This document shows, one piece after another, positions 18,417 to 25,719 of a DNA stretch of 64,000 bases. The number at the start of each line of letters is the position of its first letter. Within the stretch, counting starts at the first letter, position 1. The position numbers and the translations under genes are program-made. Origin of the DNA: Actinomycetota bacterium (GTDB lineage Bacteria > Actinomycetota > Thermoleophilia > Gaiellales > Gaiellaceae); contig PLJC01000012.1 of assembly GCA_003139545.1 (NCBI GenBank), positions 305,268 through 369,267 on the forward strand, written 5' to 3'. The notes below the pieces were generated by a model, which saw nothing but the letters and a program-made list of their open reading frames with translations, searched no databases and was not told the origin of the DNA.

Positions 18417-19764
18417 GTTCGAGGCGCTGTACACCGCTGCGGAGATGCGAACCGCCGAGGAGCGATACGCCGGCACCGTCGAGGAGCTGATGGAACGCGC
18501 CGGGAACGCGGCCGCGCGTGTCGGGCTGGAGCTGTACCCGCGCGCGCAGCGCTGGACAGTTGTGTGCGGTGGCGGAGCGAACGGCGGCGACGGGCGCATC
18601 GCAGCGCGCGAGCTGGAGCGCGCCGGCAAGGACGCGCGCGTCGTCGACGCGAAGGCGGGGGAGTCGGACCTCGGCGACCCGGACGTGATCGTCGACGCGC
18701 TCTTCGGCACCGGCTTCGCGGGCGAGCCGCGTCCCGACGCCGCGGCGCTGATCGAGCGCATCAACGCGTCCGCAGCACGCGTGCTCGCGATCGACCTTCC
18801 CTCGGGTGTCGACTCGTCGACGGGCGAGGTTGCGGGTGCGGCCGTCCGCGCCGACGCCACCGTCACCTTCCACGGGCGCAAGGTCGGCCTCGTGGTCGCG
18901 CCCGGTCGCTTCCACGCAGGCGCCGTCCACGTTGCCGACATCGGGCTCGACGCGCTCGACACCGAGCACCGGCTGGTCGGCGCCGGGATCCTCCGCTCGG
19001 TCCCTCGCCGGCGCGATGCTGACAACAAGTACACCGCGGGCCACGTGCTCGTCGTCGGCGGATCGCCGGGTCTCACGGGCGCGCCGTCCCTGACCGCGAT
19101 GGCGGCGCTGCGCGCAGACGCGGGCTACGTCACGCTGGCAGCCCCCGAGGAGACGCTGCCCGTCTTCGAACAGCGCCTACTCGAAGTGGTGAAACGTCCT
19201 CTGCCCGACGATCTGACCGAGCTGGCGGCGAAGGCGTCCGCGCTCGCGATCGGGCCGGGGCTCGGCCGCAGCGATTCCGTGCACGCGCTCGTGCGCCGCA
19301 CGCTCGCCGAGCTCGCGTTGCCGGCGGTCGTCGACGCAGACGCCCTGTTCGGGCTCGAGCCAGGGGACTGGCCCGCGCCGCGCGTCCTGACGCCGCACGA
19401 GGGCGAGCTCGCGCGGCTCCTCGGTCGCGACTCGAAAGAGATCGCCGCGCACCGCCTCGCCTCCGTCCAGGAGGCGGCGGAACGCTTCCGCTGCGTCGTG
19501 CTGCTCAAGGGGGCGGACACGCTCGTCGCCGCGCCCGACCGCGGCCTGCTCGTCGCCGCGCTCGGGCTCCCGTCGCTCGCGACCGCAGGCACCGGCGACG
19601 TCCTGACCGGCATCGTGGCGGCGTTCCTCGCCAAGGGCATGGACGCCCAGCTCGCCGCCGCCGCGGCGGCCGTCGCGCAGCAGCGCGCGTCGGTGGAGGC
19701 GCCGCAACGCGCCGGGCTCATCGCGAGCGACCTGATCGAAGCGCTGCCGCGCGCGCTGAAGTAA
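18409..19764 (+). CDS. nnr: Bifunctional NAD(P)H-hydrate epimerase / ADP-dependent dehydratase
   Basis: It repairs damaged hydrated NAD(P)H. The 451 residues fuse two domains. The N-terminal YjeF/NnrE epimerase has VEELMERAGNAAARVGLE, VVCGGGANGGDGRIAAREL and AIDLPSGVDSSTG. The C-terminal NnrD/ribokinase-like domain has HVLVVGGSPGLTGAPSLTA and the catalytic ATAGTGDVLTGIVAAFLAKG. The two-domain length is normal for actinobacteria. It lies between acpS and alr with overlaps on both sides (8 nt and 1 nt), a common order for these three genes. Confidence 0.95.
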   Translation: MSEFEALYTAAEMRTAEERYAGTVEELMERAGNAAARVGLELYPRAQRWTVVCGGGANGGDGRIAARELERAGKDARVVDAKAGESDLGDPDVIVDALFGTGFAGEPRPDAAALIERINASAARVLAIDLPSGVDSSTGEVAGAAVRADATVTFHGRKVGLVVAPGRFHAGAVHVADIGLDALDTEHRLVGAGILRSVPRRRDADNKYTAGHVLVVGGSPGLTGAPSLTAMAALRADAGYVTLAAPEETLPVFEQRLLEVVKRPLPDDLTELAAKASALAIGPGLGRSDSVHALVRRTLAELALPAVVDADALFGLEPGDWPAPRVLTPHEGELARLLGRDSKEIAAHRLASVQEAAERFRCVVLLKGADTLVAAPDRGLLVAALGLPSLATAGTGDVLTGIVAAFLAKGMDAQLAAAAAAVAQQRASVEAPQRAGLIASDLIEALPRALK

Positions 19765-20783
19765 TGCATCGCTCGGAGATCACCGTCGACCTGGGTGCCG
19801 TGCGGCGCAACGTCCGCGTTCTGCTCGACGCGCTGCGCGGCGCGCAGCTCTGGGCGGTCGTGAAGGCGAACGCGTATGCCCACGGCGCGACCGACATCGC
19901 GGGCGCGGCGCTCGGCGCCGGCGCGTCGGCGCTCTGCGTCGCCACTGTTCCCGAGGCGCTTGCACTTCGCCGCGATTTTCCGGCGGCGCGCATCATCGTT
20001 ATGGGACCGGCGCTGAACCGCGAGGTCGGTCAGGCGCGCGACGCGCACCTCGAGCTCGTCGTCTCCTCGGATGACGTTCCGCCCGGCGTCCGCGTGCACG
20101 TGAAGCTCGATACCGGCATGGGGCGGTGGGGCGTCTCGGAGCTCCTGTCGCCGCCGCTCGAGGTCGTGGGCTTGATGAGCCACCTCGCCACCGCCGACAC
20201 CGATGCGGCGTACGCGGAGTGGCAGATCGAGCGCTTCCGCGCCGCGACCGCTCCGTATACGTATCTCGAGCGGCACATCGCGAACAGCGCGGGCGCGCTC
20301 CGCTATCCGTCTGCCGCGTTCGATGCCGCGCGGTGCGGCATCGCCGTGCTCGGCCTCTCTCCCTTCGGCACCGACCCGGCGGAAGACGGGCTCCAGCCCG
20401 TGCTCGGCTGGACGAGCCACGTTGCGCTGTGCAGGCTCCTGCGGCCGGGGCAGAGCACGGGGTACGGCCGGCGTTTCGTCGCCGAGCAGGACACGTGGAT
20501 CGGGATCGTCCCCGTCGGGTATGCGGACGGCTTCCGTCGCGACCTGACGGGAACGACCGTCCGGGTCGGCGGGACACCCCGGCGGGTGGTGGGAACCGTG
20601 TCGATGGATGCGTTCGCGGTCGAGCTCGACGGCGAGGTCCCGATCGGCACGCCGGTCGTGCTCATCGGCCACGGCGTCCTCGCCGAGGAGCACGCGCGCG
20701 TGGCTGGCACCATTCCCCACGATCTCGTCTGCGGGATCAACAGCAATCCTCTCCGAGCTCGCCGCACCGTCGTCGATGCCTGA
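19764..20783 (+). CDS. alr: Alanine racemase
   Basis: It makes D-alanine for peptidoglycan using PLP. The 339 residues include the PLP lysine in VVKANAYAHGA, then VHVKLDTGMGRWG, and the catalytic tyrosine segment VPVGYADGFRRDL. The protein is slightly short for Alr (usually 360-380) because loops in the barrel are trimmed. The order acpS-nnr-alr is typical. The ATG uses the last base of the nnr stop codon. It overlaps the following methyltransferase by 8 nt. Confidence 0.93.
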   Translation: MHRSEITVDLGAVRRNVRVLLDALRGAQLWAVVKANAYAHGATDIAGAALGAGASALCVATVPEALALRRDFPAARIIVMGPALNREVGQARDAHLELVVSSDDVPPGVRVHVKLDTGMGRWGVSELLSPPLEVVGLMSHLATADTDAAYAEWQIERFRAATAPYTYLERHIANSAGALRYPSAAFDAARCGIAVLGLSPFGTDPAEDGLQPVLGWTSHVALCRLLRPGQSTGYGRRFVAEQDTWIGIVPVGYADGFRRDLTGTTVRVGGTPRRVVGTVSMDAFAVELDGEVPIGTPVVLIGHGVLAEEHARVAGTIPHDLVCGINSNPLRARRTVVDA

Positions 20784-21474
20784 CCGCTTTGCGCGCACCG
20801 CTGCGCAGGTGGCTGCGCATCAGGACGAGCGTGCCGCGGCGCTCGCCGGCGTCGTGCACGCGTTCGTGCTGCCGAGCGGCGACGAGCGGGCACTCGACGT
20901 CGGCACCGGTGCAGGCGCGCTCGCGCTTGCGCTCGCGCCGCTCGTGCGCGAGGTGGTCGGCATCGACCGCGTGCCGGAGCTGCTCGAGCTCGCGCGCGAC
21001 CGCGCTGCCGCGTACACGAACGTCACCTTCGTCGAGGGCGACGCCGAGCACCTCCCGTTCGACGACGGCTCCTTCGACCTGGCGTGCACGCTGCGCACGC
21101 TCCACCACGTGCCGCGGCCCGAGCTCGTCATCGCCGAGCTCGTTCGCGTGACCCGGCCCGGCGGCCGGCTCCTCGTCGTCGACCAGATCGCACCCGTCGA
21201 CCCGCTGGCCGCGCTCGACCTCGATCGCTTCGAGCATGCGCGCGACCCGAGCCATACGCGACTGCTGCCCGAGATCGATCTGCGGCAGCTGTTCGAGGCC
21301 AACGAGCTCGTCCTCGTGCGCGACCGGCACGACGTCGAGCGCCGGCCCCTCGACGCGTATCTCGACCTTGCAGCGTGCGGCGGCGACGAGCGGGCGCGTG
21401 CACTTGCGTTGGCGCCTGAAGGCCCGGACGTCTACACGGCCCGACTGGGCTGGTACCTACTGCAGCGCGGGTGA
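20776..21474 (+). CDS. Class I SAM-dependent methyltransferase
   Basis: The product has 232 residues. Motif I is ALDVGTGAGALALALAP, followed by VVGIDRVPELLELAR, FVEGDAEHLPFDDGSFDLA and a helix RVTRPGGRLLVVDQ, the usual UbiE/type-11 arrangement. The substrate is unknown. The ATG at 20776 lies inside the end of alr in another frame, so it belongs to that operon. Its 3' end overlaps the convergent MarR gene by 18 bp. Confidence 0.85.
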   Translation: MPDRFARTAAQVAAHQDERAAALAGVVHAFVLPSGDERALDVGTGAGALALALAPLVREVVGIDRVPELLELARDRAAAYTNVTFVEGDAEHLPFDDGSFDLACTLRTLHHVPRPELVIAELVRVTRPGGRLLVVDQIAPVDPLAALDLDRFEHARDPSHTRLLPEIDLRQLFEANELVLVRDRHDVERRPLDAYLDLAACGGDERARALALAPEGPDVYTARLGWYLLQRG

Positions 21475-21885
21475 CTCGTGCAGCGTCGGGAGCTGGTCGA
21501 CGGCCTCCCGTAGCTGCCGGCGCTCCGTCTCGAGGCCGGTGAACGACATCTCGAGACGTCGCTCTCCTTCGGGCGTCAGTCGGAGATACGCGACACGGCC
21601 GTCTCGCCCGGACTGCTCGCGCTCGACGAGCCCGCTCTCCTCGGCCCGGCTGACGAGCTCGGTGACGGTGCTCTGCGCGAGCTGCAGCCGGCGCGCGAGA
21701 TCGGTCACGGTGGACTGTCCGCTGCCGTCGGGCGCGCCCTTGATCATCAGCAGCAGCAGATAGCGCTGAGGCGTGAGCCCCGACTGTCGTGCAACGCGCT
21801 CGCTCTGGCGCAGGAACGAACGGAGTGCCGCCCTGAAGCCGGCGACAGCGATGACGTCATCGATCGGATGGCCATCGGGGCCCAT
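21457..21885 (-). CDS. MarR family transcriptional regulator
   Basis: The product has 142 residues. The winged helix-turn-helix covers about residues 45-110: LTPQRYLLLLMI, then the recognition part DLARRLQLAQSTVTELVSRA, and the wing EREQSGRDGRVAYLRLT. Helices at both ends form the dimer interface. Such proteins usually repress nearby transport or oxidative-stress genes. The start at 21885 is fixed by TAGGAT at 21899-21894, 8 nt upstream. Longer readings would place that promoter inside the gene. The SDR gene upstream is in the same direction. Confidence 0.87.
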   Translation of the reverse strand: MGPDGHPIDDVIAVAGFRAALRSFLRQSERVARQSGLTPQRYLLLLMIKGAPDGSGQSTVTDLARRLQLAQSTVTELVSRAEESGLVEREQSGRDGRVAYLRLTPEGERRLEMSFTGLETERRQLREAVDQLPTLHESPALQ

Positions 21886-21896
21886 ATCCGGTGATC

Positions 21897-22646
21897 CTAC
21901 GCCGCTCGGCGCGAAAAGCCGAGGACGCGCGCGAATGTATTCGGTAGGAATGCTTGGAGCCTGCCCGCGATGCCGTAGTAGCGCGGGACGCTCGTCTCGC
22001 CCCGTCCGTGCTCGAGCGAGGCGAGCACGTGGGCGGCGACCGCCTCCGGGCCGACGACGAGGCGCTGCATGGGCCGGGGGAGCCACGACTGCGGAAAGCC
22101 TTCGGTCTCGATGAATCCGGGCTTGACCGTGTGCACCCGGATCCGCCGCGGTCGCAGCTGCGCAGCGATCGAGCGCGAGAACGCGAGCTGCGCGTGCTTC
22201 GACGCCGAGTATGGGCCGGACGGCGGGAAGGCGACGTCGCCGGCCACGGAGACGATGTTGACGACGTCCGCAGGCGCCGCCGCCTCGAGCCCGGGCAGGA
22301 AGGCGCGCAGGCACCACACGCTGCCGAGATAGTTGACGCGGATGACGTCCTCGATCGCGGCCGGGTCGGCGTTCAGGAAGTTCGCGCGGCCCGGTATCCC
22401 CGCGTTGTTCACGAGGAGGTGGATCAGCGGGTGCCGCGCGAGCACCCGCGCCGCGGTCGCATCGACCGCCTCGCGGTCGCCGACGTCGCAGACCTCGATC
22501 TCGCCGCCGGTCTCGTCCGCGAGCGCGCGCAGGCGATCCTCCCGGCGCGCGACGAGGACGCAGCGCCAGCCCTTGCGGGCGAGGCCGCGCGCGATCTCGG
22601 CGCCGATGCCGGAGGACGCGCCGGTGACGACTGCGATCTTCTGCAT
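21897..22646 (-). CDS. Short-chain dehydrogenase/reductase
   Basis: The product has 249 residues. The Rossmann motif is AVVTGASSGIGAEIARGL, then LLVNNAGIPGRANFLN and the catalytic YSASKHAQLAFS with Tyr and Lys, preceded by the active Ser in VNIVSVAG. The C-terminal GRLQAFLPNTFARVLGF is hydrophobic and may associate with membranes, as in several SDRs acting on lipids. The substrate is unknown. TAGGCT at 22658-22653 lies 6 nt before the ATG, which indicates a leaderless mRNA. Confidence 0.88.
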   Translation of the reverse strand: MQKIAVVTGASSGIGAEIARGLARKGWRCVLVARREDRLRALADETGGEIEVCDVGDREAVDATAARVLARHPLIHLLVNNAGIPGRANFLNADPAAIEDVIRVNYLGSVWCLRAFLPGLEAAAPADVVNIVSVAGDVAFPPSGPYSASKHAQLAFSRSIAAQLRPRRIRVHTVKPGFIETEGFPQSWLPRPMQRLVVGPEAVAAHVLASLEHGRGETSVPRYYGIAGRLQAFLPNTFARVLGFSRRAA

Positions 22647-22652
22647 CCGATC

Positions 22653-22671
22653 AGCCTACGCCGACTAGGAT
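22653..22671. promoter_or_regulatory. Divergent -10 pair for the SDR gene and fabI
   Basis: The 31 bp between the two start codons (22647-22677) hold TAGGCT on the minus strand (22658-22653) and TAGGAT on the plus strand (22666-22671). Each is 6 nt from its start codon. Any -35 contacts must lie in the opposite gene's promoter or 5' coding region, so the two promoters probably compete or are co-regulated. Confidence 0.55.
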
Positions 22672-22677
22672 CCGCCG

Positions 22678-23457
22678 GTGGCCGGAGACTTCGCAGGCAA
22701 GCGCGCGCTTGTGCTGGGTGTCGCGAACAAGCGCTCGATCGCCTGGGCGATCGCGCAGGAGCTTGCGTCGGGCGGCGCGAAGCTCGCGTTCACGTATCAG
22801 GGAGAGAGGATCGAGCAGAACGTCCGCGATCTCGCGGCCGGCGTCGACACGGCACTCGTCACCGAGTGCGACGTGTGCTCGGACGACAACATCGCGCGGG
22901 TCTTTGCCGAAGTCGGCGACGCGTTCGGCGGGGAGCTCGACATCCTCGTCCACTCGATCGCGTTCGCGCACGCCGAGGATCTCGAGGGCCGGTTCACCGA
23001 CACGCCGCGCGACCGCTTCTGGACCGCGATCGACGTGAGCGCGTACTCGCTCGTGGCGTGCGCGCGGGCGGCCGAGCCGCTGATGGAGAAGGCCGGCGGC
23101 GGCTCGATCGTGACCATGACCTATCTCGGCGGCGAGCGCGCGGTGCCGCACTACAACGTCATGGGCGTCGCGAAGGCGACGCTCGATGCATGCGTGCGCT
23201 ACCTCGCCTGGGATCTCGGCGAGAAGAACATCCGCGTGAACGCGATCTCGGCCGGGCCGGTGCGAACGCTCGCAGCGCGTTCGATCGCCGGCTTCCCGAC
23301 GATGGAGGCGATCGTCGAGGAACGCGCGCCGCTGCACCGCCACGTCACTGCGGAAGACGTCGGCGCTGCAGCCGCCTACATTCTTGGTGACGGCGCCAAG
23401 AACGTGACCGGAACGACGTTGTACGTCGACTCCGGCTATCACGCGATGGGCATGTAG
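22678..23457 (+). CDS. fabI: Enoyl-[acyl-carrier-protein] reductase (NADH), FabI type
   Basis: It carries out the last step of fatty acid elongation. The 259 residues open GKRALVLGVANKRSIAWAIA, the modified FabI dinucleotide motif. They continue with ILVHSIAFAH and MTYLGGERAVPHYNVMGVAKATL, with the catalytic Tyr-x6-Lys. The substrate loop is PVRTLAARSIAGF. The GTG start at 22678 is 6 nt after TAGGAT with no Shine-Dalgarno sequence. Fatty acid partner genes are not adjacent. Downstream it runs into repeat copy 1, whose first hairpin begins 7 nt after the stop. Confidence 0.93.
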   Translation: MAGDFAGKRALVLGVANKRSIAWAIAQELASGGAKLAFTYQGERIEQNVRDLAAGVDTALVTECDVCSDDNIARVFAEVGDAFGGELDILVHSIAFAHAEDLEGRFTDTPRDRFWTAIDVSAYSLVACARAAEPLMEKAGGGSIVTMTYLGGERAVPHYNVMGVAKATLDACVRYLAWDLGEKNIRVNAISAGPVRTLAARSIAGFPTMEAIVEERAPLHRHVTAEDVGAAAAYILGDGAKNVTGTTLYVDSGYHAMGM

Positions 23458-23463
23458 TACACC

Positions 23464-23639
23464 GGCTGAAAGTGCTGCGCACTTTCAGCCGAGGGAGGTT
23501 CCCGCTTCGCGGGAGCGCTCGCGAGCGAAGCCCACGAGCTCTTACGAGTATGAGCGACGGTTTCGTTCTGCGCGCGCGGTGGTGGCTTCGCCATCCCCGC
23601 GCGCTACTGCGGCCGTCGCGAACGGTGTTCGCGACGGCC
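23464..23639 (+). repeat. Structured dispersed repeat, copy 1
   Basis: This fills most of the 208-bp gap between convergent fabI and the peroxiredoxin gene. In order it holds: a perfect 12-bp hairpin (23464-23475/23479-23490, loop TGC); a 6-bp hairpin (23500-23505/23509-23514); a palindrome (23516-23527); a 40-nt core (23536-23575) starting GAGCTCTTACGAGT; a short hairpin (about 23581-23596); and a perfect 13-bp hairpin (23611-23623/23627-23639, loop GGT). The core is 39/40 identical to the reverse complement of 57008-57047. It may act as a double terminator, a mobile palindromic element or an RNA. Confidence 0.8.
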
Positions 23640-23665
23640 CTGGTTGCCGTGGCGCTTCGGGCGCT

Positions 23666-24124
23666 CTACAGCGTCTTTGCGGCTGCGAGCAGTTCGTCGA
23701 AATCCGGTAGCTCGGCGGGCTCGTAGCCCCACGCTCCGCGGATCACTCCTTCGCCGTCGATCAGGAACGCGGACCGCTGCGACACGTCGCGCAGGCCGCG
23801 GTGATCGATCGCGACGCCGAAGCCGTGCGTCGCCTCGCCGTTCCAGTCCGAGAGGAGCGGAAAGTCGAGGTCGAGCGCCTGCATCCAGGCGACGTGCGTC
23901 CACGGCGAGTCGCGCGAGATCGCGTACGGCTGCACGCCGGCTGCGCGGAACTCCTCGCTCCTGTCACGCAGGAGCTCGAGCTCGCTCGTTCAGGTCGAAG
24001 ACCAGTCGAAGAGGTAGAAGAGCAACAGGATCGGCCCGTCGCCGACGAGCTGCCCGAAGGTCGCGCTCTCCTGCGGCGTCGTCCACACGCGTGCTTCGGG
24101 GACCCGATCGCCGACGGCCAGCAT
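23666..24124 (-). CDS. Peroxiredoxin, probable selenoprotein (in-frame TGA at the catalytic position)
   Basis: Read through one TGA, this is a complete 152-residue thioredoxin-fold peroxiredoxin that would reduce peroxides. Residues 1-44 run MLAVGDRVPEARVW to LLLFYLFDWSST. Codon 45 is TGA (23992-23990), followed by TSELELLRDRSEEFRAAGV and the rest of the fold to AAAKTL. Family members have Cys at exactly this position (FDWS-x-T-C-T-x-E-L), the peroxidatic residue. No other Cys occurs, so it would be a one-Sec type. A hairpin fitting bacterial SECIS rules follows. TAGGCT at 24136-24131 lies 6 nt before the ATG. The alternative is a sequencing error or a nonsense mutation; a TGC would differ by one base. 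Confidence 0.75.
23954..23980 (-). promoter_or_regulatory. Candidate bacterial SECIS hairpin
   Basis: On the coding strand, GCTCCTG (23975-23969) pairs perfectly with CAGGAGC (23963-23957) around the loop CGTGA. Three further pairs extend it across a 2-nt bulge (23980-23978 with 23956-23954). The loop begins 21 nt after the TGA and has G as its second base. Bacterial SECIS elements recognised by SelB lie inside the coding region, close behind the UGA, with a G early in the apical loop, so spacing and loop both fit. Confidence 0.55.
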
Positions 24125-24128
24125 CAGT

Positions 24129-25334
24129 TCAGCCTATGGGAACGTCGACGTTCTCCGTCTGCACTGCGATCTCGCGCACGACTTCGACGATGTCGCGGTT
24201 CGCGTTGAAGACGCGGAGCTGCGCGTCCGCGCTGTTCCCTCTCCGCAGGATCGTCTCGATGCCTGCCAGCTCCGCCTCGGAGCCGAGCTCCCGCGCATGC
24301 GGTTCCACGAGGCGCAGTGTCCGCCGGATCACCTGTGCGACCGGCAGGCGGTTGCGACGACCGGTGTGCAGATCCATCACCGGCGCCTCGAGCCCGTAGC
24401 GTGCCGCGAGCCATTTGTTCTCCGTGGTGAGGATGCGGTGGAACGACGGGACCTCTTCCCCGGCGTCGAAGCGCTCGCTGTAGTGCTTGACGAGCGCCTG
24501 GCAGAACGCGGTGATCGCGATCACGTCGTCGAGCCTCGTCACGGCGTCGCAGATGCGGATCTCGATCGTGCCCAGCCGTGGGTGGAGCCGGATGTCCCAC
24601 CAGATGTGCGTGTAGTCGGCGATGCAACCCGTGCGCTCGAGCTGCCCGACGACCTCCGCGTAGTCCGCATAGTCGCGGAAGCGCGGGGGCGGCCCCGAGC
24701 GCGGGAACGCGGCAAACACCATGTGCCGCGACGACGCAAGGCCCGTCGCCTCGCCGCGCCAGAACGGCGAGCTCGCCGACAGCGCGACGAGCTCCGCCAG
24801 GTGGCCGATCAGCGCGTTGACGACCTGGATCGCCTTCTCGGGATCGTCGACCGCGACGTGCACGTGCATTCCGAAGATGAGCTCGCGCCGCGCGATGTAC
24901 TGGAGCTGGTCGACGAGCGCGCGATACCGGTCTTTCGCCGTGATCCGCTGGCGCTCGAAGAGCGAGAACGGATGCGTGCCGGCCGAGCCGACGCGCATGG
25001 AACGCTCGCGCGCGACCTCGCCCACGTAGCCGCGTAGCGTGCGGAGCTGCGCGGCGACATCGCCGGCGGTATGGCAGACCGGTGTCGCGATCTCGAGCAC
25101 GGACTGCATCAGCTCGGCGTTGATGCGCGTCTCCAGCTCGTGGCCCGCGACCGCCTCGAGCACCGTGTCGATGTGCTGCACGAGGTCGAACGACTCCCCG
25201 TCGAGCAGCATGTACTCCTCTTCGACGCCGAGCGTGTACGCGTCGCTCTTGCCGAACGCGTGGTCGAGCACGCTGCCGCCCTCGGCGTAGCCGCTGCCCT
25301 TGCCGGTGATCGAGGGCGGGAAGATCTGGCTCAC
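24129..25334 (-). CDS. Carboxylate-amine ligase, glutamate-cysteine ligase family 2 (YbdK-like)
   Basis: The product has 401 residues. GCS2 hallmarks are YTLGVEEEYMLLDGESFDLV near the N-terminus, RINAELMQSVLEIATPVC, GMHVHVAVDDPEKAIQVVN and the ATP-grasp-like LGTIEIRICDAVT. The family ligates glutamate to cysteine or other amines; in actinobacteria its members are often weak gamma-glutamyl ligases of uncertain substrate. The GTG at 25334 overlaps the stop of the Rid gene (GTGA), which fixes the start. The stop is 4 nt before the peroxiredoxin ATG, so thiol and peroxide chemistry sit together. Confidence 0.87.
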   Translation of the reverse strand: MSQIFPPSITGKGSGYAEGGSVLDHAFGKSDAYTLGVEEEYMLLDGESFDLVQHIDTVLEAVAGHELETRINAELMQSVLEIATPVCHTAGDVAAQLRTLRGYVGEVARERSMRVGSAGTHPFSLFERQRITAKDRYRALVDQLQYIARRELIFGMHVHVAVDDPEKAIQVVNALIGHLAELVALSASSPFWRGEATGLASSRHMVFAAFPRSGPPPRFRDYADYAEVVGQLERTGCIADYTHIWWDIRLHPRLGTIEIRICDAVTRLDDVIAITAFCQALVKHYSERFDAGEEVPSFHRILTTENKWLAARYGLEAPVMDLHTGRRNRLPVAQVIRRTLRLVEPHARELGSEAELAGIETILRRGNSADAQLRVFNANRDIVEVVREIAVQTENVDVPIG

Positions 25335-25702
25335 GGGAGCAGCGCCTCCGCTTCGATCTCGACGCGCCACGCCTGGTCGAGGAGCGCGGCGACCACGACG
25401 AACGCCGATGCGGGCTTTATCGCGCCGAAGACCTCGCCGTGCGCGCGGCCGACCGCTTCCCAGTCCGCTGCGTCGACGAGGTAGACGCGCGTCCGCACGA
25501 CGTGCTCCGGCGCCGCGCCGAGCGCGGCGAGCGCGTCGACGATGATCTCGAGGCAGCGTTGCGCCTGGATGTAGGGGTCGGACGAGTCGGTGCCGATTGG
25601 GGCGGTACCGGAGACGTGGATGTGGCGGCCGTCGCGCACGGCACGGGAGTAGCCGACGGTCGCCGCCTGCGGAGAGATCGCCGGGACGAACTGGCGCTCC
25701 AT
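25331..25702 (-). CDS. Rid/YjgF family protein
   Basis: The product has 123 residues in the RidA fold (AVRDGRHIHVSGTAPIGTD at the substrate cleft, ALGAAPEHVVRTRVYLVDAADW, and ending VRVEIEAEALLP-like). RidA deaminates reactive enamine/imine intermediates. The catalytic Arg of true RidA sits in the VVRTRVYL strand and appears present. The ATG is 6 nt from a GATACT -10 on the minus strand that overlaps the -10 of the divergent gene. It is probably co-transcribed with the ligase and the peroxiredoxin gene. Confidence 0.87.
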   Translation of the reverse strand: MERQFVPAISPQAATVGYSRAVRDGRHIHVSGTAPIGTDSSDPYIQAQRCLEIIVDALAALGAAPEHVVRTRVYLVDAADWEAVGRAHGEVFGAIKPASAFVVVAALLDQAWRVEIEAEALLP

Positions 25703-25707
25703 CTACC

Positions 25708-25714
25708 TAGTATC
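25708..25714. promoter_or_regulatory. Overlapping bidirectional -10 element (Rid gene / beta-lactamase-like gene)
   Basis: Only 17 bp separate the two start codons. TAGTAT at 25708-25713 serves the plus strand and GATACT at 25714-25709 the minus strand, so the hexamers share five base pairs. Each lies exactly 6 nt from its start codon. Both mRNAs would be leaderless and a single open complex region would serve both directions. Confidence 0.6.
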
Positions 25715-25719
25715 GCGCT

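Noticed and set aside
21457..22317. A 286-residue form of the MarR gene.
   Set aside because: The extension runs antisense-like through the SDR gene and the promoter at 21899; the MarR fold begins after 21885.
23550..23726. A small reading frame through repeat copy 1 (MSDGFVLRARWWLRHP...), partly similar in copy 2.
   Set aside because: Copy 2 lacks the ATG, the frame ends differ, and changes between copies preserve base pairing rather than codons.
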